A stretch of 15,180 nucleotides of DNA from DATBMY01 sp036554605 (GCA_036554605.1 DATBMY010000462.1:1-15180), one strand, 5' to 3'; shown: positions 8,208 to 14,403, counted from the stretch's first letter. The notes: generated from the sequence alone by a model not told the origin. Translations and numbers: made by a program.

Positions 8208-8741
8208 ATGGAATTCGAGTTCACCGGTCGACACGTAGAGATAACACCGGCCGTCGAGCGGCTGGCAAGAAAAGAGCTGGGCAAGCTCGATAAGATGCTC
8301 GACTCAGCCCCCATGCGGGCTCATATAACCGTCACAGCTGAGAAGCACTTGAGACGAACGGAAGTCGTCGTCTACTGGCGAGACAACGTCTTCAGCTCCA
8401 TGGCTGAAAACTCGGACCTAAACAAGTCTGTAGGCGAGGCCGCGGCCAAGGCGGCCAAGCAGGCTCTCAAGCTAAAGGAGAAGTTTACCAGTAAGAAGAA
8501 AGGGCGCTCTTCGGTCAAGGAAGTCGCCCCCGTGCCGGGCGGCGCCGTGGAGGCAGCGCCCAGCGCGACTCGCATAATTCAGGCGCGCCGATATCGCGTC
8601 AAGCCGATGACACCGGAGGAGGCGGCAATGATACTGGCCGACTCCGACGATCAGTTCATCGTTTTTCGCGACTCCGAAACAAACAAAGTAGGCGTGCTAT
8701 ATAACCGCAAGGACGGCAACTTTGGATTGATCGAACCGTGA
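8208..8741 (+). CDS. hpf: Long-form ribosome hibernation promoting factor (HPF/RaiA family)
   Basis: 177 residues, the size of the long HPF class that dimerises 70S ribosomes into 100S particles in stationary phase. The N-terminal domain (about 1-105) has the beta-alpha fold signature MEFEFTGRHVEITPAVERLARKE and a Lys-rich helix near its end (AAAKAAKQALKLKEK). A Pro/Ala/Val-rich linker (about 108-122) leads to the C-terminal dimerisation domain (about 123-177), with RYRVKPMTPEEAAMIL, FIVFRDSETNKVGVLYNRKDGNFGLIEP. The start is firm: GAGGGA at 8195-8200 lies 7 bases before ATG. Its place after rpoN matches the conserved neighbourhood. Confidence 0.96.
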   Translation: MEFEFTGRHVEITPAVERLARKELGKLDKMLDSAPMRAHITVTAEKHLRRTEVVVYWRDNVFSSMAENSDLNKSVGEAAAKAAKQALKLKEKFTSKKKGRSSVKEVAPVPGGAVEAAPSATRIIQARRYRVKPMTPEEAAMILADSDDQFIVFRDSETNKVGVLYNRKDGNFGLIEP

Positions 8742-8743
8742 TC

Positions 8744-8880
8744 GGGGGCCGGGGGCCGGGGGTCAGGGCATTTGAAATATCGAATCTGAAATTTGAAATC
8801 TCAAATATGCTATTTCACATTTCAGATGCTATTTCATAAACACTCCCTGCCCTCCGGCCCCCGGCCCCTGATCCCTGACC
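8744..8880. repeat. Nested inverted repeat with G-run tract between hpf and rapZ
   Basis: Outer arms: 8744-8768 holds four G-runs (5, 5, 5 and 3 Gs) spaced by 2-3 bases; 8844-8880 is the C-rich counterpart and shares a 15-base complement (GGGGCCGGGGGCCGG). Inner arms: an AT-rich heptamer series from about 8771 (TGAAATA, TCGAATC, TGAAATT, TGAAATC, TCAAATA) pairs approximately with 8812-8836. The left edge is 2 bases after the hpf stop and the right edge 9 bases before the rapZ ATG. The G-runs also match the canonical G-quadruplex pattern on the + strand. Confidence 0.9.
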
Positions 8881-8889
8881 GCTGATTCT

Positions 8890-9765
8890 ATGCCCGTTTC
8901 GGTTGTGATCATCACCGGCGTATCCGGGTCCGGAATGTCTTCGGCCTTGAAGGCATTCGAGGATCTGGGCTATTTCGCCATCGACAACCTGCCCGCAAAG
9001 CTCATCCCGACCTTCGTGCGGCTGTGCGACGAGTCTACGGAGATCGAGCGCACGGCCTTTGTCGTCGACGTTCGCTCGCGCGAGTTCCTCGGATTGTTTC
9101 CGCGCATACGCCAGGAGCTGGCGGAGAAGGGCGTAAACGTCACGGTGCTTTTTCTCGACGCGGATGAGGAAGTCTTGTTGCGCCGCTACAGCGAGACGCG
9201 GCGGCCTCACCCGCTGCCGGATCAGGACGTGCTGGCATCGATACGGCAAGAGCGCGAGCTGCTGTCGGAGATACGCGATCTGGCAAACATAGTCATCGAT
9301 ACGTCAGAACAGACGGTCCACACGCTTCGCGATGCGATCAAGGAGCGGTTCTCAGAAAAAAGCGGCGCCGACGAGCTGAGCATAACCATCTCTTCATTCG
9401 GCTTCAGACACGGGCTGCCGCGCGGGCTCGACATGCTCTTCGACGTGCGGTTCCTGCCGAATCCGCATTTCATCCCCGAACTGCGCTCTTATACCGGCCG
9501 CGACGCCCCTGTGGTAGAGTATCTGGAATCGCAAGGCGAGGTTGGGGAGACGATCGAGCGGTTCGTCGACCTGCTCGCCTTCCTGCTCCCGCGCTTTAAG
9601 CGGGAGGGAAAGACTTATCTGACCGTAGGCGTCGGATGCACGGGTGGGCGCCACCGCTCGGTGATGGTGGCCGAGGCCCTTAATAGCCTGCTCGCAGAGA
9701 TGGGGCACAGGACAAAGGTGGTCCACCGCGACATAGGCAAAGACGAGCAGCGATACATGGTATGA
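8890..9765 (+). CDS. rapZ: RapZ/YvcJ-family nucleotide-binding protein, Walker A lysine replaced by Met
   Basis: 291 residues, the usual RapZ length. In E. coli RapZ binds RNA and steers RNase E to GlmZ, controlling amino-sugar synthesis; homologues elsewhere are P-loop NTPases of less certain role. The N-terminal P-loop reads GVSGSGMS at 10-17, with Met16 (codon 8935-8937) where family members normally have lysine. Downstream marks are intact: FEDLGYFAIDNLP at 23-35, ETRRPHPL at 102-109, FGFRHGLP at 170-177, FDVRFLPNP at 184-192, and the C-terminal GCTGGRHRSV at 249-258. The C-terminal domain, which is the RNA- and metabolite-binding part in E. coli, therefore looks complete. No Shine-Dalgarno is visible before the ATG, which follows the preceding inverted repeat by 9 bases. 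The EIIA gene follows after 22 bp. hprK, often found just before rapZ, is absent. Confidence 0.95.
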   Translation: MPVSVVIITGVSGSGMSSALKAFEDLGYFAIDNLPAKLIPTFVRLCDESTEIERTAFVVDVRSREFLGLFPRIRQELAEKGVNVTVLFLDADEEVLLRRYSETRRPHPLPDQDVLASIRQERELLSEIRDLANIVIDTSEQTVHTLRDAIKERFSEKSGADELSITISSFGFRHGLPRGLDMLFDVRFLPNPHFIPELRSYTGRDAPVVEYLESQGEVGETIERFVDLLAFLLPRFKREGKTYLTVGVGCTGGRHRSVMVAEALNSLLAEMGHRTKVVHRDIGKDEQRYMV

Positions 9766-9787
9766 AAGGAGCGGGGGCAAACCTCGT

Positions 9788-10204
9788 ATGTCGATGGTAG
9801 GCGGAGTCATAGTAACGCACGGTCAGCTGGCTAACGAGCTGCTTTCTGCCGCCGAGATGATCGTGGGCGATCAGATAAATCACATCACCGCTGTTTCAAT
9901 CGGCTGGCACGATGACGTCGACGTCGCGCGCGAAGAGATAGAGCGCGCCATCCAGAGAGTCGATTCCGGCAACGGGGTCCTGCTGCTTACGGATATGTTC
10001 GGGGGCACGCCGACCAATATCGCCGCGAGCTTTCTGGGGCAGGCCGAGGTCGAAGTGGTTACAGGCGTCAATCTGCCGATGGTCATAAAACTCGCCGAGC
10101 AAGCCGGCGGCGAGCAACTGCCAGACCTCGCCCGCAGAGTGTGCGATCAGGGCCAGCAGCAGATACATCTGGCCGGCGACATCCTTACTCCCCCAAAACA
10201 CTGA
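9788..10204 (+). CDS. PTS EIIA component, mannose/fructose (EIIA-Man) family
   Basis: 138 residues, a stand-alone EIIA-Man domain. The phosphorylatable histidine is His11 in GGVIVTHGQLANELL, and the conserved Asp69 lies in LLLTDMFGGTPTNIA (65-79), matching the active-site pair of E. coli ManX. Such lone EIIA-Man proteins beside rapZ are usually regulatory and accept phosphate from HPr. No EIIB, EIIC, HPr or EI gene is in the window. The stop codon of rapZ overlaps AAAGGAG (9765-9771), which is 16 bases before the ATG and a little far; a second in-frame ATG two codons later (9794) is possible. The gene is probably co-transcribed with rapZ. Confidence 0.93.
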   Translation: MSMVGGVIVTHGQLANELLSAAEMIVGDQINHITAVSIGWHDDVDVAREEIERAIQRVDSGNGVLLLTDMFGGTPTNIAASFLGQAEVEVVTGVNLPMVIKLAEQAGGEQLPDLARRVCDQGQQQIHLAGDILTPPKH

Positions 10205-10298
10205 TCGATTTTCGATTTTGGATTGGAGCTGCCTGATCCTGACATGAAACCAGAGTCGTTGAACATAGATAATCCAGAATCGAAAATCGAAAATCGAA
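10205..10298. repeat. Heptamer-periodic inverted repeat between the EIIA gene and oppD
   Basis: Left arm at 10205-10225: TCGATTT, TCGATTT, TGGATTG. Right arm at 10271-10298: AATCCAG, AATCGAA, AATCGAA, AATCGAA, the reverse complement in the same 7-bp phase. The left arm begins directly after the EIIA stop codon. The right arm lies inside the open frame of oppD, where it is translated as ESKIENRK, and ends 2 bases before an in-frame TTG at 10301. Confidence 0.92.
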
Positions 10299-11278
10299 AA
10301 TTGCTCGAGGTATCGGACCTGAGAGTTTCGTTTCTCACGAGCGACGGCGAGGTCCGGGCCGTCGACGGCGTGAGCTTTCACATAAACCAGGGCGAGACTT
10401 TGGGGCTTGTGGGTGAATCGGGCTGCGGCAAATCGGTCACGGCCTATTCGATACTAAAACTTCTGCCTCAGCCGCCGGCCCTCTACGCGGGGGGCGAGAT
10501 AAAGTTCGACGGCGAGAACCTGCTGGCGCTCGATGAAGACCGTATGAGGCGCGTGCGGGGCGACCGTATATCGATGATATTTCAGGAGCCGATGTCATCG
10601 CTAAACCCGGTGATGACCCTCGGCCGGCAGATAACGGAGGCGCTCGAAGAACATGACAGGGCGCGCGGGCGCGCCTCGCGCCAGCAGGCCATCGACATGC
10701 TCGGCCGCGTAGGGATCGCGTCACCTGAAATGCGCTTCAACGAATATCCGCACCAGATGTCGGGAGGGATGAAGCAGCGCGCGGTGATCGCCATGGCGCT
10801 GGTCTGCCGGCCCAGACTCTTGATCGCCGACGAGCCGACTACGGCGCTCGACGTGACGATTCAAGCGCAGATACTCGACCTGCTCGCCGAGCTTCAGCGC
10901 GAGATGAACATGTCGGTGCTGCTCATAACGCACGACCTGGGCGTCGTCGCCGAAGTATGCGACCGCGTCGCGGTCATGTACGCGGGCAAGATAGTTGAAT
11001 ACACCGATGTCGTCGAGCTATTCGAGCGCCCGCGCCACCCATACACCCACGGCCTCTTCCGGTCGCTTCCAAGGCTTGCGCGGCGCAAAGAGGCGCTCGC
11101 GGCGATCCCCGGCATGGTGCCAAGCCCGATAGATTTCCCGAGCGGGTGCCGGTTTCGCACGCGCTGTCCCATGGTTCAGGAAGTCTGCCGCCAGGAGCCG
11201 CCGCTTGCCGAGGTGACGCCGGGCCATTTCGCGGCCTGCCATTTTGCGGACCAGGTGAGCCCGCTCGCCGCGGTGTGA
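10244..11278 (+). CDS. oppD: Oligopeptide/dipeptide ABC transporter ATP-binding protein OppD-like
   Basis: 344 residues from this ATG. It is one of the two cytoplasmic ATPases of a peptide importer. Visible motifs: Walker A GESGCGKS at 57-64, FQEPMSSLNPVMT, signature MSGGMKQR, Walker B LLIADEPTTALDVT, H-loop ITHDLG, then the C-terminal oligopeptide-transporter extension (RPRHPYTHGLFRSLP) with the Cys-rich segment GCRFRTRCPMVQEVC. The start is uncertain: residues 9-20 are encoded by the heptamer repeat, and a TTG at 10301 would give LLEVSDLRVSF without the repeat, which is closer to where the family begins. A further upstream TTG at 10223 is also in frame. No convincing ribosome binding site separates these choices. 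oppF overlaps or follows immediately. Permease and binding-protein genes are not adjacent, so the exact substrate cannot be named. Confidence 0.93.
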   Translation: MKPESLNIDNPESKIENRKLLEVSDLRVSFLTSDGEVRAVDGVSFHINQGETLGLVGESGCGKSVTAYSILKLLPQPPALYAGGEIKFDGENLLALDEDRMRRVRGDRISMIFQEPMSSLNPVMTLGRQITEALEEHDRARGRASRQQAIDMLGRVGIASPEMRFNEYPHQMSGGMKQRAVIAMALVCRPRLLIADEPTTALDVTIQAQILDLLAELQREMNMSVLLITHDLGVVAEVCDRVAVMYAGKIVEYTDVVELFERPRHPYTHGLFRSLPRLARRKEALAAIPGMVPSPIDFPSGCRFRTRCPMVQEVCRQEPPLAEVTPGHFAACHFADQVSPLAAV

Positions 11279-11286
11279 GCGATTTA

Positions 11287-12297
11287 ATGGAAGACCTGCT
11301 CGTAGTCGAAGACCTGGTAAAGCATTACCCCGTGCGCAAGGGAGTCATTGCGCGCACGGTTGGATACGTGCGCGCCGTCGATAACATATCGTTCTCCATA
11401 CCGCGTGGAAAGACGCTGGGGCTTGTGGGCGAATCGGGCTGCGGCAAGACGACGGCGGGAAGGACGATATTGAGGCTGATCGAGCCGACTTCGGGGCGCG
11501 TCGTCTTCGACGGCAAAGAGATATTCAAGCTGAGCGGGCGCGATATGCGAAGGCTGCGCCCCGAGATGCAGATAATCTTTCAGGACCCGTTCGGCTCGCT
11601 CAACCCGCGCATGACGATAGGCGCAATGCTCGAAGAGCCGATACTTGTACACCGAATCGGTGATGCTTCGCCCGCGAGCGGCGCAAGAGAGCGCGCCCGC
11701 GAGCGGGCGACCGAGCTGTTGAGCCTCGTGGGGCTGGGGCCGGAATACTACAACCGTTACCCGCACGAGTTTTCAGGGGGCCAGCGACAGCGTATCGGCA
11801 TAGCCCGCGCGCTCGCGGTGAAACCTAAGTTCATTGTGTGCGACGAAGCGGTCTCGGCGCTCGATGTTTCGATTCAGGCGCAGATATTGAATCTGCTCGG
11901 CGAGCTGCAACAGAAGTTCAACCTGACCTACCTGTTCATCGCGCACGACCTGGCGGTTGTCGAGCACATATCGGATCGAGTGGCGGTTATGTATCTGGGC
12001 GAGATAGTCGAAGAGGCGGAGACGGAGGATATATTCGCGCGGCCGCTCCACCCATACACGCGGGCGCTGCTGGCTTCAATCCCCGTGCCGTTCCCGCGCG
12101 AGCGGCGCGAGCGGCAGAGGCTTGCGGGCGATCTTTCAAATATTACGGACCCGCCGCGGGGCTGCCGTTTCCACCCGCGCTGCCCGATTGCGGTCGATGA
12201 ATGCAAGCAGTCGCGGCCCCAGCTTGTAGAGATCGAGCCCGGCCATCGCGTCGCCTGCATCCGAGCCGGCGCGGGAGCGGATGGCCCGGAGGCTTAA
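11287..12297 (+). CDS. oppF: Oligopeptide/dipeptide ABC transporter ATP-binding protein OppF-like
   Basis: 336 residues from this ATG, the second ATPase of the pair. Motifs: Walker A GESGCGKT at 48-55, FQDPFGSLNPRMT, signature FSGGQRQR, Walker B FIVCDEAVSALDVS (DEAVSALD is typical of OppF), H-loop IAHDLAVV, and the C-terminal extension HPYTRALLASIPVP followed by GCRFHPRCPIAVDEC. The N-terminus with KHYPVRKG and an insertion (IARTVGYVRAVDNISF) is also OppF-like. An alternative GTG at 11275 overlaps the oppD stop (GTGA), giving four more residues; either way the two genes are translationally close and surely in one operon. The gene ends 16 bp from the end of the convergent NYN gene, leaving almost no room for a terminator. 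Confidence 0.94.
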   Translation: MEDLLVVEDLVKHYPVRKGVIARTVGYVRAVDNISFSIPRGKTLGLVGESGCGKTTAGRTILRLIEPTSGRVVFDGKEIFKLSGRDMRRLRPEMQIIFQDPFGSLNPRMTIGAMLEEPILVHRIGDASPASGARERARERATELLSLVGLGPEYYNRYPHEFSGGQRQRIGIARALAVKPKFIVCDEAVSALDVSIQAQILNLLGELQQKFNLTYLFIAHDLAVVEHISDRVAVMYLGEIVEEAETEDIFARPLHPYTRALLASIPVPFPRERRERQRLAGDLSNITDPPRGCRFHPRCPIAVDECKQSRPQLVEIEPGHRVACIRAGAGADGPEA

Positions 12298-12313
12298 CCC
12301 GCATGGCGTCCGC

Positions 12314-12982
12314 TCAATCGGTCGCCGCCCTGCTCTCTTCTTTGCTCTCCGGCTCGGTTTCCGGCTCCGCATCGTTGATGCGGGCAAAGCCGGTCGAGCT
12401 GAGCTGGTTGGCGCTGTAAGCCCCGGTGTTAAAGCTGCCCGTGTTGCGGTTCTGTATGTAATGCGCGCCGGAGTGGTAGTGAGAATTGTACCGGCTGTCG
12501 GCTTTGCATATCTCTTCGATGTGCGAATCAAGCTCTATGAACTGGTCGGCCACGTCGATCAAGCGCGGGCTCGTATTGCTGCGAAATCCGGCCAGCTCGA
12601 CGCGCACGCCTTTATACGCAACGGCGTTTATAGCGTAAGCGAAATCTTCGTCGCCCGACACCAGCACGGCCGTGTCGTATTTGTCGGCCAGCGACAGCAT
12701 ATCGACCGCAATCTCTACATCGAGGTTCGCCTTCTTCGTGCCGTCGGCGTAAGTCTTCAACTCTTTCTCAACTACGCGATAACCGTTCCTGCGCATCCAT
12801 AACAGAAAGCCCTGCTGGCGTTCGGCCTTTTCATCAACACCCGTATAAAAGAATGCCCTGAGAAGCGGCGCGCCGTCGCGAAGGAAACTAAGAAACTTTG
12901 CATAGTCTATTTCGACTCCTACAGATCTCGCCGCATGAAATAGATTATTACCGTCAATGAAAATAGCGATCTTACCTCTCAT
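12314..12982 (-). CDS. NYN domain protein, LabA/DUF88 family (PIN-like RNase fold)
   Basis: 222 residues on the minus strand, the only such gene here. The NYN domain covers about 4-155. The acidic residues expected of the PIN-like nuclease centre are present: Asp10 in IAIFIDGNNLF, Asp88 in KKANLDVEIAVDML, and Asp111/Asp113 in LVSGDEDFAYAI. Family members are putative metal-dependent RNases, but the target is not known. The tail (about 160-222) is low-complexity, rich in Ser, Asn, Tyr and His, ending in an acidic Glu/Ser segment, and is probably disordered. The start has GAGGGG (minus strand, 12985-12990) just before ATG. It converges on oppF with a 16-bp gap. The strand and context are independent of its neighbours, so it is likely a single-gene unit. 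Confidence 0.92.
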   Translation of the reverse strand: MRGKIAIFIDGNNLFHAARSVGVEIDYAKFLSFLRDGAPLLRAFFYTGVDEKAERQQGFLLWMRRNGYRVVEKELKTYADGTKKANLDVEIAVDMLSLADKYDTAVLVSGDEDFAYAINAVAYKGVRVELAGFRSNTSPRLIDVADQFIELDSHIEEICKADSRYNSHYHSGAHYIQNRNTGSFNTGAYSANQLSSTGFARINDAEPETEPESKEESRAATD

Positions 12983-13171
12983 ATCCCCTCTTTTATCCTG
13001 CTATCGAAAACAGATTCAAATACATGCAATGTCTAGCATACCACATGATGGGTTGCAAGCCGCCGGTTTCGCTGCGGGGCCGTTGCTTGAAGCGCGATTG
13101 GCGGCGTAGTAGGATAGGAGGCGATCTCCCGCATCTCCCCGGTGTGATTAATCGAAGAGTGTGCATAAAGC

Positions 13172-13362
13172 AGCCGCGTAGCGGCGCGATGACTTTAGCC
13201 CGGCTTTTCAAAGCCGGGGTTCGCATTTCGCATATGGTTTTCGTCGCGTGAGCGACGGCTGTACAGCTTTGCAATCGTCGCTCACGCGACGCAGGCGCAT
13301 CCGCACACCCTGTAACCGTGCCTTAAAAGACACGGCTAGATTCAAACAGCCGCTACGCGGCT
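13172..13362. repeat. Palindrome-rich element bounded by inverted AGCCGC-type hairpins
   Basis: This occupies the centre of the 457-bp gap 12983-13439. The left edge AGCCGCGTAGCGGCG (13172-13186) and the right edge AGCCGCTACGCGGCT (13348-13362) are inverted copies of each other, and each is itself a hairpin with a 3-base loop. Inside lie CCCGGCTT/AAGCCGGG (13199-13206 and 13211-13218), the perfect 16-bp inverted repeat at 13242-13291, and CCGTG/CACGG (13316-13320 and 13331-13335). It looks like a REP/MITE-like dispersed element, or a structured RNA. A weaker GCCGCC/GGCGGC pair at 13059-13105 precedes it. No transposase gene is present. The rest of the gap should contain the NYN promoter, but I cannot point to convincing boxes. 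Confidence 0.75.
13242..13291. repeat. Perfect 16-bp inverted repeat with self-folding arms
   Basis: CGTCGCGTGAGCGACG (13242-13257) and CGTCGCTCACGCGACG (13276-13291) are exact reverse complements with an 18-base loop. Each arm alone is a hairpin of 6 bp (CGTCGC/GCGACG) with loop GTGA or TCAC, so the site can switch between one long stem and two small ones. Confidence 0.9.
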
Positions 13363-13439
13363 CGGCTATCATATCTTTTATGCGCCAGCTTCAATTAATC
13401 GAAACGAATCGAAGCAACCAGGGCATGTGTAAAGCATCT

Positions 13440-13823
13440 ATGCGAATAATTCTGAGGCCGCTTTGCCTGTGGCTGATCCTTGCGCCTGTGTTCCAGGCTT
13501 CCGCGCAGGTCGCGGGCCCGCGAAAGCAGTTGCACGCCGCGCGAGGCGAAGTCTCGCGCCTCGCGACTCAGGGTAAGGGAATGCTGCTCATAACCATAGA
13601 TCAGGGCAAAGAGTTCGACGAGGTAACGGTCCTTGCGCGCGAGAACGATCCCGTGGGTCGCGCCGCCGGCGGGAGCGCCGGGGCGAGCCTCTTCGGGTTG
13701 CTTACCGAAGAGGATACGGACGAAGAGACGATCAGCGCGGCCGAGATTGCCAGAGGCGATCTGATATCGGTCATATATGACCCGGCGCGTCAAAACCGCG
13801 CGCTGGAACTCTATCGTCATTAA
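13440..13823 (+). CDS. Small secreted protein of unknown function
   Basis: 127 residues from this ATG; I do not recognise the family. Residues 1-23 look like a signal peptide (basic MRIILR, hydrophobic core LCLWLILAPVF, cleavage likely after ASA at 20-22). The mature part is about 105 residues, with KGMLLITIDQGKEFDEVTVLAREND near 46-70, a Gly/Ala patch at 76-83, an acidic stretch LTEEDTDEETIS at 88-99, and GDLISVIYDP near 107-115. The frame remains open upstream to 13248, but that part translates the palindromic element. Alternative starts are ATG at 13425 (five residues longer) and 13380; none has a clear ribosome binding site. The tandem-YHS gene follows after a promoter, so they may be separately transcribed. 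Confidence 0.7.
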   Translation: MRIILRPLCLWLILAPVFQASAQVAGPRKQLHAARGEVSRLATQGKGMLLITIDQGKEFDEVTVLARENDPVGRAAGGSAGASLFGLLTEEDTDEETISAAEIARGDLISVIYDPARQNRALELYRH

Positions 13824-13854
13824 GCAGAGCGAGGACGCGGTAATAATCGCGACT

Positions 13855-13883
13855 TTGCGCGAGGCGGCGCGCGCCTGTATAAT
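13855..13883 (+). promoter_or_regulatory. Sigma-70-type promoter for the tandem-YHS gene
   Basis: TTGCGC at 13855-13860 and TATAAT at 13878-13883 are 17 bases apart, the ideal spacing, with a perfect -10 box. The start of transcription would be near 13890, giving a leader of about 50 bases before the ATG at 13942. Confidence 0.65.
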
Positions 13884-13941
13884 TGCCACTTGGCTGCCAC
13901 TGGAGCCTGATCAAAACATCTCAAGGAGTGAGTCCCAAGTC

Positions 13942-14340
13942 ATGCGTAGAATAACCACTGCTCTGTTTATCGTTATGATGCTCGCGGGCGCGGTCGCAAC
14001 CGGCGCGGCGGCCGATACGCCGCAGAAGAAGGCCGTAACCAACAAGGAATGCCCGGTGAGCGGCGGCCCCGTCGCCGAGAAATACCGCACCGAATACAAG
14101 GGCCAGTACGTTTATGTGTGCTGCGAAGGTTGCCTGAACGAGTTCAATAAAGACCCGGAAAAATTCATCGCAAAGATGTCGCAAGAGGACAAAGAGGCTG
14201 TTCAGGCCAACACGACCTGCCCGGTTATGGGAACGCCGGTCGACGCCAAAATCTCTGTTGAAAACGAGGGGCGCAAAGTATATTTCTGCTGCGCCGACTG
14301 CGTGGCCAAGTACAAGAAAGACCACCCGGGCGCAAAATAG
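13942..14340 (+). CDS. Secreted protein with two YHS domains
   Basis: 132 residues. Residues 1-24 form a signal peptide (MRRITTALFIVMMLAGAVATGAAA, cut likely after Ala24). Two YHS-type metal-binding domains follow: the first at about 36-78 with Cys37 and the CCxxC cluster Cys60, Cys61, Cys64 (VYVCCEGCLNEFNKDPEKF), and the second at about 92-130 with Cys93 and Cys116, Cys117, Cys120 (VYFCCADCVAKYKKD). Each starts with CPV and has a short YVYVCC/KVYFCC strand, so the two are recent or convergent duplicates. The family is linked to metal binding, often copper or other soft metals, but the exact metal cannot be read from sequence. AAGGAG at 13923-13928 lies 13 bases before ATG, a somewhat long spacer; an upstream in-frame start at 13777 overlaps the previous gene and lies ahead of the promoter, so I reject it. 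Confidence 0.9.
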   Translation: MRRITTALFIVMMLAGAVATGAAADTPQKKAVTNKECPVSGGPVAEKYRTEYKGQYVYVCCEGCLNEFNKDPEKFIAKMSQEDKEAVQANTTCPVMGTPVDAKISVENEGRKVYFCCADCVAKYKKDHPGAK

Positions 14341-14403
14341 CTAAGGAGTTTTCGGCAAAGGCCCATAGGTGAGTCGGGAACGATTTCAGTATAAACAATC
14401 AAC

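Noticed and set aside
12298..12313. Bidirectional terminator between oppF and the NYN gene
   Set aside because: Only 16 bp separate the stops, and I see no stem with T-tract in either direction.
12281..12802. Plus-strand open frame of 173 codons overlapping oppF end and the NYN gene
   Set aside because: The minus-strand frame encodes clear NYN motifs with a ribosome binding site, so this is its shadow.
13248..13439. Longer form of the small secreted protein
   Set aside because: The extra 64 codons translate the palindromic element and would bury the signal peptide inside the protein.
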